Shown piece after piece: positions 7,765-15,179 of a stretch of 36,104 nucleotides of DNA (position 1 is the first letter of the stretch; every line of letters begins with the position of its first letter). The translations under genes and the position numbers were made by a program. The stretch spans positions 1-36,104 of the forward strand of contig JAAOMR010000054.1 of NCBI GenBank assembly GCA_018853935.1. Direction: 5' to 3'. The DNA comes from Acidithiobacillus ferrivorans (GTDB lineage: Bacteria; Pseudomonadota; Gammaproteobacteria; Acidithiobacillales; Acidithiobacillaceae). The notes under the pieces were generated by a model. That model was not told the DNA's origin and did not search any database. It saw nothing but the letters and a program-made list of their open reading frames with translations.

Positions 7765-9087
7765 ATGACCAAAAAACAACAGACATCAAACGCACATCCT
7801 GTGACACACGAATGTGACGTTCTGGTTATAGGTGGCGGACCGGCAGGCTCGACGATCGGTGCGCTACTCGCAGAGCGCGGCTACCAAATCACCATACTAG
7901 AAAAAGCACATCATCCAAGATTTCATATAGGTGAATCCCTGCTCCCCGCCAATTTACCGCTGCTGCAGAAATTAGGTGTTGCCCAAGAGGTAGACCAGAT
8001 TGGGATGAAAAAGTGGGGTGCAGAATTCAACTCGCCCTACCATACAAAGAAAAGAGAAACCTTCTTATTTGCCGATGCATGGGACAAGTCCATGCCCATG
8101 GCCTATCAGGTCAGACGCGCAGACTTCGATGATATTCTATTTCGCAATGCGCGCAAAAAAGGCGCGACAACAATTGAGGGATGCCGGGCCCGGTCGGTTG
8201 AATTTTTGCCGCACGAAAAAGGTGCCATAGTTCACGCCCTCCGCGAGGATGGATCGACAGAAACATGGAAAGCACGGTTCCTGGTTGATGCATCTGGTAG
8301 AGATACATTTCTCGGAACATGCTTCAAGACCAAACAGAATAACCCAAAACATAACAGCTCCGCCCTTTATGCGCACTTCCGTGGGGCACATCGCCTCCCC
8401 GACAGCGCAGAGGGACATATTTCGCTATTCTGGTTTGAACATGGGTGGTTCTGGTTCATCCCGTTAGCCGACGGAACCACCAGCGTGGGAGCGGTGGTAT
8501 GGCCCTCTTATCTCAAAACGCGCAAGAAACCCGTGGAAGATTTTTTTGCGGACACTATCGCCATGTCTCCCGCGCTGGCGATGCGATTAGCAGACGCACG
8601 GCGCGTGACCGATGTCGAAGCTACTGGCAATTACGCCTATATCTGCGAGCAGACCCATGGGGAAAGCTTCCTCATGTTGGGGGATGCATTCGCATTTTAC
8701 GATCCGGTCTTTTCGTCGGGCGTCATGCTCGCCATGCAAAGCGCTTTTATCGGTGCCGATACTATTGATATCTGCCTGCGGCAACCGCGACGTGCTGCCG
8801 CTGCATTGCGTCGCTTTGACCGGGAAACTCGGCACGGGGGCAAGGTATTCTCCTGGTATATTTATCGCATGTCACAGCCTGCCCTGCGCAATATGTTTAT
8901 GTTTCCGGGTAACCAGGCACGCACCAAAGAGGCCGTACTATCCGTTCTCGCTGGGGATATTTTCAATAAAACACCGATTTGGACTTCCCTACGGATCTTC
9001 AAAATGGTCTATTACCTGACATCGCTGCGGCACCTCGGAGCATCTTGGGCCGCATACAAAAAACGAAAGGAAAACATCAGGATTTAA
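7765..9087 (+). CDS. Flavin-dependent halogenase-like FAD oxidoreductase
   Basis: This 440-residue FAD protein has the dinucleotide fold GGGPAGS (23-29) and GESLLP (56-61). Further motifs are GMKKWGAEF (80-88, with a Lys where many halogenases have one), QVRRADFDDILF (115-126) and LVDASGRD (173-180). The GWFWFIP motif (227-233) is the hallmark of flavin-dependent halogenases, and DPVFSSGV follows in the second half. Such enzymes use reduced FAD, oxygen and halide to chlorinate or brominate aromatic rings. Xanthomonadins are brominated aryl polyenes, so ring halogenation of the starter or product is the natural guess. No flavin reductase gene is nearby. A dehydrogenase or hydroxylase of the same superfamily remains possible. 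A strong GGAGG site lies eight bases before ATG. Confidence 0.78.
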   Translation: MTKKQQTSNAHPVTHECDVLVIGGGPAGSTIGALLAERGYQITILEKAHHPRFHIGESLLPANLPLLQKLGVAQEVDQIGMKKWGAEFNSPYHTKKRETFLFADAWDKSMPMAYQVRRADFDDILFRNARKKGATTIEGCRARSVEFLPHEKGAIVHALREDGSTETWKARFLVDASGRDTFLGTCFKTKQNNPKHNSSALYAHFRGAHRLPDSAEGHISLFWFEHGWFWFIPLADGTTSVGAVVWPSYLKTRKKPVEDFFADTIAMSPALAMRLADARRVTDVEATGNYAYICEQTHGESFLMLGDAFAFYDPVFSSGVMLAMQSAFIGADTIDICLRQPRRAAAALRRFDRETRHGGKVFSWYIYRMSQPALRNMFMFPGNQARTKEAVLSVLAGDIFNKTPIWTSLRIFKMVYYLTSLRHLGASWAAYKKRKENIRI

Positions 9088-9089
9088 CC

Positions 9090-10154
9090 ATGCGCTTAGA
9101 TGACGTCATGACAACAGGCACTGGCACGCGGCTTACGCTTACTTATGCTCCGGCAGCAGTGGCATTAAACAATGACGCGCTGCGCACAGAAAACATCCTC
9201 GGTATCGTGCTGTTCGATAGTCCACTCAGCGCGGGGATCGGTGCCGACCAAAATAGTGGCATTCTAAAAACCCCCCTGAGCATTTACGGATCTGATGTCT
9301 GTGAAATCTGGAGTACCACACAGAGCGTAATTCCTGGACACTATTTGGATATACGCTATCGGCGCAGCGCAACCCTAACTTTTGGCAGTATCACCCTGGC
9401 TATAACATCACCACCTGACGATGGCGACAACTTCAGTCCCCCGCCCATTCAGTCATGCGCTCAAGAAGCCTATCAGCAAATATTCACTCTCCTCCAAGAG
9501 AGTGGACATCTTCACTTACTCCGCGTCTGGAATTTTTTACCCGATATCAACGGTGCCACGCACGGCTTGGAACACTATCGCCAGTTCAATATTGGGCGCG
9601 CAAGTTCGTTTATTACCCACAACCGACTTAGCGAAGAAAGTAGCATCCCCGCCGCGAGTGCTGTAGGGACATCCTCCGCAAATTTAGTCGTACACTTTCT
9701 CGCCGGGCAACACAAATCTGTGGCTCTGGAAAATCCCCGACAGATTAGCGCCTATTGCTATCCCAAAAAATATGGGCCATGCAGCCCTACCTTCTCGCGC
9801 GGCGGATGGCTCAAGCTAGATCAGCAACATGCCTTATTTATTTCCGGAACCGCCAGCATTGTTGGCCACGACACCTTGCACATCGGTGATGTCGCCGCCC
9901 AAACTCAGGAAAGCATACGGAACATTTCTGCGGTTATCGATGAAGCGAATCGCGTCGCCGGGCATCATTTATATGCATTAAACACGCTGACTTATCGCGT
10001 CTATTTTCGCAACATGGCGGACCTAACCATTATCCAGTCAGAACTGCATCGGCTTATCGCACCCGCTATGAAAACGTTATACATCCAGGCAGACATCTGC
10101 AGATCCGAGCTCCTCGTGGAGATCGAAGCCACAGGCGGAGTCGTGTATTCATAA
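9090..10154 (+). CDS. Chorismatase, XanB2/Hyg5/FkbO family (hydroxybenzoate supply)
   Basis: The 354-residue protein resembles chorismatases, which hydrolyse or rearrange chorismate to hydroxybenzoate or dihydroxy-cyclohexadiene carboxylate. Family features visible by eye are NIGRASSFITHNRLSEE with the following AASAVGTSSANLVVHFLAG, the YCYPKKYGPCSPTFSRGGW stretch, LYALNTLTYRVYFRN and the C-terminal CRSELLVEIEA with conserved acidic residues. In Xanthomonas, XanB2 makes 3- and 4-hydroxybenzoate for xanthomonadin and ubiquinone; the same starter role is inferred here. I could not assign the subtype (3-HBA versus diene product) by eye. The true start is ATG 9090, two bases after the halogenase-like stop, with AGGA seven bases before it; an upstream frame from 8979 is only read-through into the preceding gene. 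Confidence 0.85.
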   Translation: MRLDDVMTTGTGTRLTLTYAPAAVALNNDALRTENILGIVLFDSPLSAGIGADQNSGILKTPLSIYGSDVCEIWSTTQSVIPGHYLDIRYRRSATLTFGSITLAITSPPDDGDNFSPPPIQSCAQEAYQQIFTLLQESGHLHLLRVWNFLPDINGATHGLEHYRQFNIGRASSFITHNRLSEESSIPAASAVGTSSANLVVHFLAGQHKSVALENPRQISAYCYPKKYGPCSPTFSRGGWLKLDQQHALFISGTASIVGHDTLHIGDVAAQTQESIRNISAVIDEANRVAGHHLYALNTLTYRVYFRNMADLTIIQSELHRLIAPAMKTLYIQADICRSELLVEIEATGGVVYS

Positions 10155-10437
10155 GAAATGCACCGTATTCTATATTACATGACATGATCATAAAGTCCTC
10201 ATTATTTAATCAATAGATCATGAAAATAGTAGTATAAACTTTTTCCAGAAAATACCGATTGCAGTGTAAACAATTTTATTCTGGTCATTTACTTTTTGAT
10301 ATCACGCGGATAGAATGAGCAATAGTCAACCTTAAATTTCGGTAAAAATATTGACTGATCGAGCCACCTGACTGAGCCCTATTCGACAAATTTAGATTAA
10401 GCACCACCCAGGTGCCCGCATCGGAGCAATAACCTCA
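10155..10437. other. AT-rich 283-bp spacer in the island
   Basis: This AT-rich spacer separates the chorismatase from the lipoprotein gene. AGTCAA (10324-10329) and TTGACT (10351-10356) form an inverted pair. The second could be a -35, but no -10 box sits at the right distance. A small hairpin (GCACC/GGTGC, 10401-10415) precedes the lipoprotein start. No gene is seen. Confidence 0.4.
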
Positions 10438-10866
10438 ATGAAACCAAGCATAAATATCGCCAGACTATTATCTATTACCTGCCTTGCCTCGGGGTTGATC
10501 GGCTGCGCAACCCAAGAATATCCGCCCGCAACGACCACGCCAGTATCCGGGGCCTTAGCAGCGGCACCCACGGCGAGCACTACCGCAGTACCCCCAATAA
10601 CCAACGTCCTCCCCGCTCCCGGCACGCCATTCTCCAAATTGGAGATAGGCATGTCCAGACGCCAAGTCGAGCAACTGATTGGCTTTCCAGACCACACGTC
10701 GAGCCACATTACCGGCAAGCAATTTATTCCGTTCTACTTTGGCGGGGATACGCGCCGTACAGAAGCGTCTTATAAGGGCCAAGGTGTCCTTACTTATGAC
10801 AACAACTCTCAATTTGGATCAACCGATACCCTGCTGATAATAACAGTGGACGCTAACACTCCGTAA
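10438..10866 (+). CDS. BamE/SmpA-like outer-membrane lipoprotein
   Basis: This 142-residue protein has a lipoprotein signal peptide ending in the lipobox LIGC, with lipidated Cys23. A Pro/Thr/Ala-rich linker (about 28-62) leads to a small domain beginning FSKLEIGMSRRQVEQLIGFPD, which resembles the BamE/SmpA fold. BamE itself belongs to the outer-membrane protein assembly complex, but this copy sits inside the pigment island and has a long linker. It is more likely a paralogue with an envelope or trafficking role. It has its own 283-base upstream spacer and is followed by a hairpin. The exact role is unknown; the domain resemblance is by eye only. Confidence 0.7.
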   Translation: MKPSINIARLLSITCLASGLIGCATQEYPPATTTPVSGALAAAPTASTTAVPPITNVLPAPGTPFSKLEIGMSRRQVEQLIGFPDHTSSHITGKQFIPFYFGGDTRRTEASYKGQGVLTYDNNSQFGSTDTLLIITVDANTP

Positions 10867-10904
10867 AAAATAATGTCTCGTTGCACATCCTAGCGCCCAA
10901 GTTT

Positions 10905-10934
10905 AACCGCTTCAGCAGCAAGCGCGAAGCGGTT
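10905..10934. terminator. Nine-base-pair hairpin after the lipoprotein gene
   Basis: AACCGCTTC (10905-10913) and GAAGCGGTT (10926-10934) are a perfect inverted repeat with a 12-base loop, starting 39 bases after the lipoprotein stop. There is no T-run, so termination would be weak or factor-assisted. The right arm ends inside the TTGACA of the next promoter, so the hairpin could also affect initiation there. Confidence 0.45.
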
Positions 10935-10961
10935 GACACAAATTGTCACCTGTGATACAAG
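10933..10961 (+). promoter_or_regulatory. Sigma-70 promoter for the acyltransferase-glycosyltransferase pair
   Basis: A perfect -35 TTGACA (10933-10938) is separated by 17 bases from TACAAG (10956-10961). The -10 is preceded by TGA, an extended -10 element. The -35 box is also half of the palindrome TGACA-N5-TGTCA (10934-10948), which could be an operator for a dimeric regulator. Transcription would start near 10968, giving a leader of about 150 bases before the acyltransferase. Confidence 0.55.
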
Positions 10962-11117
10962 CTAAGAAAATCTGGGTAAGTTATTTAAGATCCTTATTTC
11001 TGCTTAGGGCGACGTCAATATTGGACTGCATACCGGCGAAGGGTCAGATATCCATGCAGATATATGCTAACCATGTGCTATTGCAGGCTAGGCCATCACG
11101 ATCAATATCTCCATCTC

Positions 11118-11897
11118 ATGAGATTTATTGATAAAATACGCTCTGCCAGAGAATACGTGGTATTCTACGTTGGTCTCGCGCTCTTGGCGAGCATTAGTCT
11201 TTTGTGGTCTATTTTTGCACTACCCATGAATATTATATTTCCGATAAAGTGGCGGAAATTAACGGGAAGATGGGTTATTTCCATGGGGTTTAGGCTGTAT
11301 CTACGGGCATTATCCGCTCTCGGTGCTTGCCATTTTGATATTAGCGCACTCGATACACTCAGCGATGAATCACCGATGGTCATCGCACCGAATCATCCCT
11401 CACTACTTGATGCAATTATGATTCTTTCGCGCATGCCGCGCCTGGCCTGCATTATGAAAGCAGAATTGGTAGATAACCCATTTTTTGGCGCCGGTGCGCG
11501 CCTGGCCTGTTACATTCGTAATGACGCCTTACGCCACATGCTTCACCTTGCCGTCGAGGAACTGCGTGGTGGCAGTCATTTACTTCTTTTCCCGGAAGGC
11601 ACTCGCAGTCATCCCCTTCCCATCGGAACCATACGGGGCAGCATTGCGCTGATTGCCAAGCAGGCCCATGTGCCCATTCAGACCATATTAATCACCGCAG
11701 ACTCTCCCTTTCTCGGGAAGGGATGGCCCTTCTTTCGCAAGCCGGCCATGCCTATTCACTACCGTATAGAGATAGGCCGCCGCTTCGATCCACCAACGGA
11801 CGTACGCCGTTCCATAGCGGAACTGGAAGCCTATTTCCACTCAGCTCTGCCCAGCGAACCCTGTGCATCAAGCGTCGCGGCAGTTGACGAGTGCTAA
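11118..11897 (+). CDS. PlsC-type 1-acyl-glycerol-phosphate acyltransferase family protein
   Basis: This 259-residue membrane-anchored acyltransferase has an N-terminal hydrophobic span (about 14-40). The catalytic motif NHPSLLD (92-98) supplies the His93/Asp98 pair, and the substrate-binding FPEGTRS (158-164) follows. Family members transfer acyl groups from acyl-ACP or acyl-CoA to a lipid or sugar hydroxyl. Within this cluster it may attach the polyene or a fatty acid to the head group, as proposed for acyltransferases in xanthomonadin and APE clusters. The start is uncertain: ATG 11118 gives a sensible N-terminus but has a poor ribosome site; ATG 11064 would add 18 polar residues. Its stop overlaps the glycosyltransferase ATG (TAATG). 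Confidence 0.85.
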   Translation: MRFIDKIRSAREYVVFYVGLALLASISLLWSIFALPMNIIFPIKWRKLTGRWVISMGFRLYLRALSALGACHFDISALDTLSDESPMVIAPNHPSLLDAIMILSRMPRLACIMKAELVDNPFFGAGARLACYIRNDALRHMLHLAVEELRGGSHLLLFPEGTRSHPLPIGTIRGSIALIAKQAHVPIQTILITADSPFLGKGWPFFRKPAMPIHYRIEIGRRFDPPTDVRRSIAELEAYFHSALPSEPCASSVAAVDEC

Positions 11898-12661
11898 TGA
11901 AACAATCCTCCAACACCCACTTATTGCTTATTCCGAGCTACAACCCCGGGCCTAAAGTCTATGAAACCGTGACTGCGGCACGTCAGCATTGGAGCCCTGT
12001 CTGGGTCGTCGTGGACGGGAGCACCGACGGCACGGCAATAGGTCTCCAGGAATTAGCGCGCCGGGATAGTGGATTGCGCATCCTCCTCCTCTCCCGCAAC
12101 CGTGGCAAAGGAGAAGCTATACGATGTGGCTTGGAGCAAGCCCAGGCACAGGGCTATACCCATGTGTTGACGATGGACTCTGACGGTCAACATCCCGCCG
12201 GGGCGGTTCCTGCCTTTATGCAGGCATCGGCTCACAACCCTGACGCCATGATCCTCGGCGTACCGGTTTTTGATGCCAGCGCCCCTGCTCTTCGGGTAAA
12301 AGGTCGCAAGATATCTAACTGGTGGGCCAACCTGGAAACATTAGGCGGGGGTATCGGTGACTCCCTGTTTGGCTTTCGCGTTTATCCCTTAGCCCCCCTG
12401 CAGCGCCTCATGCACAAACAGCGCTGGATGCGGCGTTTCGACTTCGACCCTGAAGCCGCTGTACGAATGTCCTGGATGGGAATCCGTATTATCAATTTAC
12501 CGGCATCCGTGCGTTATTTTGAGACCAGCGACGGCGGGGTTTCTCATTTTCATTACCTGCGTGATAATGTTCTGTTGACCTGGATGCACAGCCGTTTATT
12601 TTTCGGTTTTATAATACGCCTGCCGATGTTATTAGCACGCCGGATACGGCACCGGCGTTAG
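11897..12661 (+). CDS. Family 2 glycosyltransferase
   Basis: This 254-residue GT-A-fold enzyme starts with LLLIPSYNPG (9-18). It has the nucleotide-binding strand VVVDGSTDGT (37-46) and the metal-binding DSD (94-96, in MDSDGQHP). The acceptor-site region with GDSLFGFRVY and RRFDFDPEAAVRM resembles dolichyl-phosphate-mannose-synthase-type enzymes. The C-terminus is hydrophobic and basic, suggesting membrane association. In APE clusters a glycosyltransferase of this type commonly accompanies the acyltransferase, and the two are fused in some. The ATG at 11897 overlaps the acyltransferase TAA by one base, so translation is probably coupled. The acceptor is not determined. Confidence 0.88.
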   Translation: MKQSSNTHLLLIPSYNPGPKVYETVTAARQHWSPVWVVVDGSTDGTAIGLQELARRDSGLRILLLSRNRGKGEAIRCGLEQAQAQGYTHVLTMDSDGQHPAGAVPAFMQASAHNPDAMILGVPVFDASAPALRVKGRKISNWWANLETLGGGIGDSLFGFRVYPLAPLQRLMHKQRWMRRFDFDPEAAVRMSWMGIRIINLPASVRYFETSDGGVSHFHYLRDNVLLTWMHSRLFFGFIIRLPMLLARRIRHRR

Positions 12662-12690
12662 CTGTCATAAGGCCCAACTGCTCAGCATTT

Positions 12691-13989
12691 TTAAGTGTCA
12701 ACAGGCTCCTCATTTTGTCCTTGCGCACGGGGTAACCAGCGCCGCAACACTGGCGTTGTGACGACGGTGCTCGCAATAGCCATAATGACCAGCATGGTAA
12801 AAATCTTTTCCGAAATGGCCCCCATATCATAACCCACATTAATGACAATAAGCTCCATGAGTGCTCTGGTATTCATCATGACCCCAATTATTTTTCCCTG
12901 ATCATGATTTAACCCTGAAATCCGCGCGGCGGCATACGCGCCAGCAAATTTAGAGATCGTCGCCAATATCAATATTAAACCACACCAAATCCACAGCCCC
13001 ACGCCATCGAGCGCGGCAATATTAGTTCGCAAGCCAGTATAGGTAAAGAATATTGGCAGAAAAAAAACTGAAACGAAAGGGGCAATATGCGCTTGCCATA
13101 GTTTGGCAAAAGCGGCTTCGTCATATAATATGACACCCATAATAAACCCACCAAATATCGTAAATATTCCTATCGCAGAGGTGATCATACCCGAGATGAA
13201 TATGCTCACCAAGACGATGCCCAGAAAAGTCGCCGATATCTCCTGCTCGGCTTTAAAGTGACGGACCGCCCATTTCATGAGTGGCCGAACGAAAAAAAAC
13301 CACGCCAGGACAAAAAGCAAAACGAAAAATACCTTAGCCAAAAATAAGGGAAATTGAAATTGCGCAAGCGCCAAGGCCGTTACCAGTGCGAGCAACAACC
13401 AGCCCACCACGTCATTTATCGCCGCAGCACTGATTGCGATCACCCCAAGCCGGGATTTCGTTATGCCCAGCTCCATCATAATGCGACCGAGAACAGGAAC
13501 AGCCGTAATGGAAAAAGCGGTAGCCACAAAGAGCGCCGAAACCCAGCGGTTCGCCTCTGGAGAAAGCAGGGGAGCGCTCATGAAGCCCACGCCAAGACCC
13601 GTAGCGAATGGTAACAATAGGCTAGCCATCGCTATCCATAACACTACACGGCGATTGGCTTTTTCCTTAAGATGCGAAAAATCAAATTCCAGGCCGACCT
13701 GAAACATCAGCAAGATAAGGCCTAACTGGGAAAGGACATCTAACGGCCCTGACGGAATAGAATGGAAAACCCAATGAAAAGGAACGGGCATTATCCAGCC
13801 GAATAATGAAGGACCCAGCAGAATTCCCGCAATAATTTCTCCAACAACAGTGGCCTGGGCTATTCTAGCAGCAAAGCTTCCCGCAAGGCGCGCGGCCAGA
13901 ATAATAATGCAAAGTTGTGCCAAGGTAAAAAATACCAGACGTTCGGATTGCTGGGTTGCCAAATCCGCAACATGCTTAGCAATGGTCAT
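12691..13989 (-). CDS. Cation:proton antiporter, CPA (NhaP/Kef-like) family
   Basis: This 432-residue integral membrane protein has about a dozen predicted spans, consistent with a Na+/H+ or K+/H+ exchanger. Family features are VVGEIIAGILLGPSLFG (48-64), FSITAVPVLGRIMMELG (159-175) and the discontinuous-helix region AAAINDVVGW (188-197). The Asn192-Asp193 pair there would favour electroneutral exchange by comparison with characterised antiporters. I chose ATG 13989; the longer frame reads back into the ketoreductase gene. It lies 16 bases after the ketoreductase stop on the same strand, so it appears to be the last gene of the KS-CLF-DH-KR operon. It is not known as an APE component and may serve pH homeostasis. 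It has no TrkA-N domain. Confidence 0.88.
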   Translation of the reverse strand: MTIAKHVADLATQQSERLVFFTLAQLCIIILAARLAGSFAARIAQATVVGEIIAGILLGPSLFGWIMPVPFHWVFHSIPSGPLDVLSQLGLILLMFQVGLEFDFSHLKEKANRRVVLWIAMASLLLPFATGLGVGFMSAPLLSPEANRWVSALFVATAFSITAVPVLGRIMMELGITKSRLGVIAISAAAINDVVGWLLLALVTALALAQFQFPLFLAKVFFVLLFVLAWFFFVRPLMKWAVRHFKAEQEISATFLGIVLVSIFISGMITSAIGIFTIFGGFIMGVILYDEAAFAKLWQAHIAPFVSVFFLPIFFTYTGLRTNIAALDGVGLWIWCGLILILATISKFAGAYAAARISGLNHDQGKIIGVMMNTRALMELIVINVGYDMGAISEKIFTMLVIMAIASTVVTTPVLRRWLPRAQGQNEEPVDT

Positions 13990-14005
13990 GAAATTGTTTC
14001 TATGT

Positions 14006-14728
14006 TCATACCATGGCACCATTGACCGATATAATCTGCCCACTGATGTAAGCCGCTTTTTCTGAGGCCAGGAAACCCACGAGATCAGCGACCTCGGCCG
14101 GTTGTCCCGCCCGCCCCATGGGCACCATCTGGGTGATTCGCGCAGCATCAAAAGCCTGCGCACTCATTTCCGTGGCGATAATCCCGGGCGCTACGGCATT
14201 GACGGTAATACCCCGGCTGGCCACTTCCAACGCTAGCGATTTAGTCGCCGCATGTAACGCACCCTTCGCTGCTGCGTAATTTACTTGTCCGCGGTTCCCC
14301 ATAAGCGCCGCCACGGAGGTAATATTGATGATCCGTCCCCAGCGGGTGCGGATCATGGGCATCAAGACGGCCTGCGTAACATGGAAAAAGCCGTTCAACG
14401 AAACATCTATGACCTCCTGCCACTGCTGCGGACTGAGCCCTGGAAAAGCCGCATCATCGTGGATTCCGGCATTATTGATCAACACCTGTATCGGCCCCGA
14501 TGCAATCAACTCCTGTACGGACTGGGTGGTCGTCTCGCGGTCGGTAATATCGAAGGCAGACACCACTGCGCGACCGCCAGCGTCTCTGATGGACGCCGCC
14601 AAAGCGGTAGCTTTTATCAGGTTGCGATGGGTATGGATAATGACGTCAAAGCCATCTGCGGCCAGCCTTTGGCAGATAGCGGCACCAATGCTACCGCTCC
14701 CGCCCGTCACCAAGGCACGTTTACACAT
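14006..14728 (-). CDS. 3-ketoacyl-ACP reductase (FabG-like, ApeQ-type)
   Basis: This 240-residue short-chain dehydrogenase has the NADPH-binding TGGSGSIG (8-15), NNAG (85-88) and the catalytic Ser138-Tyr151-Lys155 set (in SVAALMG and YAAAK). It reduces the beta-keto group after each condensation to the hydroxyl that the dehydratases then remove. It follows the dehydratase gene with an eight-base overlap and precedes the antiporter. Chain building in APE systems needs a dedicated ketoreductase next to the dehydratase and ketosynthase, exactly this order. The start is ATG 14728 with GGA upstream; the longer open frame belongs to overlap with the dehydratase gene. Primary FabG of fatty acid synthesis is presumably elsewhere. 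Confidence 0.92.
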   Translation of the reverse strand: MCKRALVTGGSGSIGAAICQRLAADGFDVIIHTHRNLIKATALAASIRDAGGRAVVSAFDITDRETTTQSVQELIASGPIQVLINNAGIHDDAAFPGLSPQQWQEVIDVSLNGFFHVTQAVLMPMIRTRWGRIINITSVAALMGNRGQVNYAAAKGALHAATKSLALEVASRGITVNAVAPGIIATEMSAQAFDAARITQMVPMGRAGQPAEVADLVGFLASEKAAYISGQIISVNGAMV

Positions 14729-15179
14729 CTGGGGCTTCCTGTTGGGCCGCCACGAAAATAATGATCCGACCCTTAACGAGTATACGTCGGTCAGCAGAGA
14801 TAGCGAAGTTGTAAAGCAAACTACTGTGCGCCGCGAGTCTTGTTGCACTGACCGCCAGATCGCCCTCGATATCGTCGAGGCGCGTTATTTCCATACATAA
14901 TTCTCGGACACTCGCGAGGTAACCCGCACCGGTCCTTTGCGGTTCACCGCCGTCTTCCGCCCGTACTAATGCATCATGTACAGCCATGCTCTGTGCCGCA
15001 TACTCGACGGCGCAAATCGCACCCAGCCGTCCAGCCACCCGCAATGGGTTGCTTGCGCTTCGATGGCTGCTCGCGACACAGAGGATCTGTTCGTCATCCC
15101 AGCGCTCTACGCAATCCAGCAAGAGCATATCGCCTTTATGTGGAAGGTGATCGGAGATCCACTGACGACCTATCGACAC
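14721..15179 (-). CDS. Hot-dog 3-hydroxyacyl-ACP dehydratase (ApeP-like)
   Basis: The 152-residue protein carries an N-terminal LPHKGDMLLLD (12-22), including His14, and VEYAAQSMAVH (58-68) with Glu59. These match the His and Glu positions in the APE class of FabA/FabZ-like dehydratases. It would convert 3-hydroxyacyl-ACP to the trans-enoyl form, leaving double bonds that accumulate into a polyene. In the characterised Xenorhabdus system two hot-dog proteins (ApeI and ApeP) work as a pair; the other partner here is at 21805. The start is GTG 15179, overlapping the chain-length-factor stop; an upstream ATG at 15275 would sit deep inside that gene. The stop overlaps the ketoreductase start by eight bases. 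Confidence 0.85.
   Translation of the reverse strand: MSIGRQWISDHLPHKGDMLLLDCVERWDDEQILCVASSHRSASNPLRVAGRLGAICAVEYAAQSMAVHDALVRAEDGGEPQRTGAGYLASVRELCMEITRLDDIEGDLAVSATRLAAHSSLLYNFAISADRRILVKGRIIIFVAAQQEAPDV

Noticed and set aside
10351-10385. Promoter TTGACT...TATTCG before the lipoprotein gene
   Set aside because: The spacing is about 23 bases, too long for a sigma-70 promoter, and no better -10 box is nearby.
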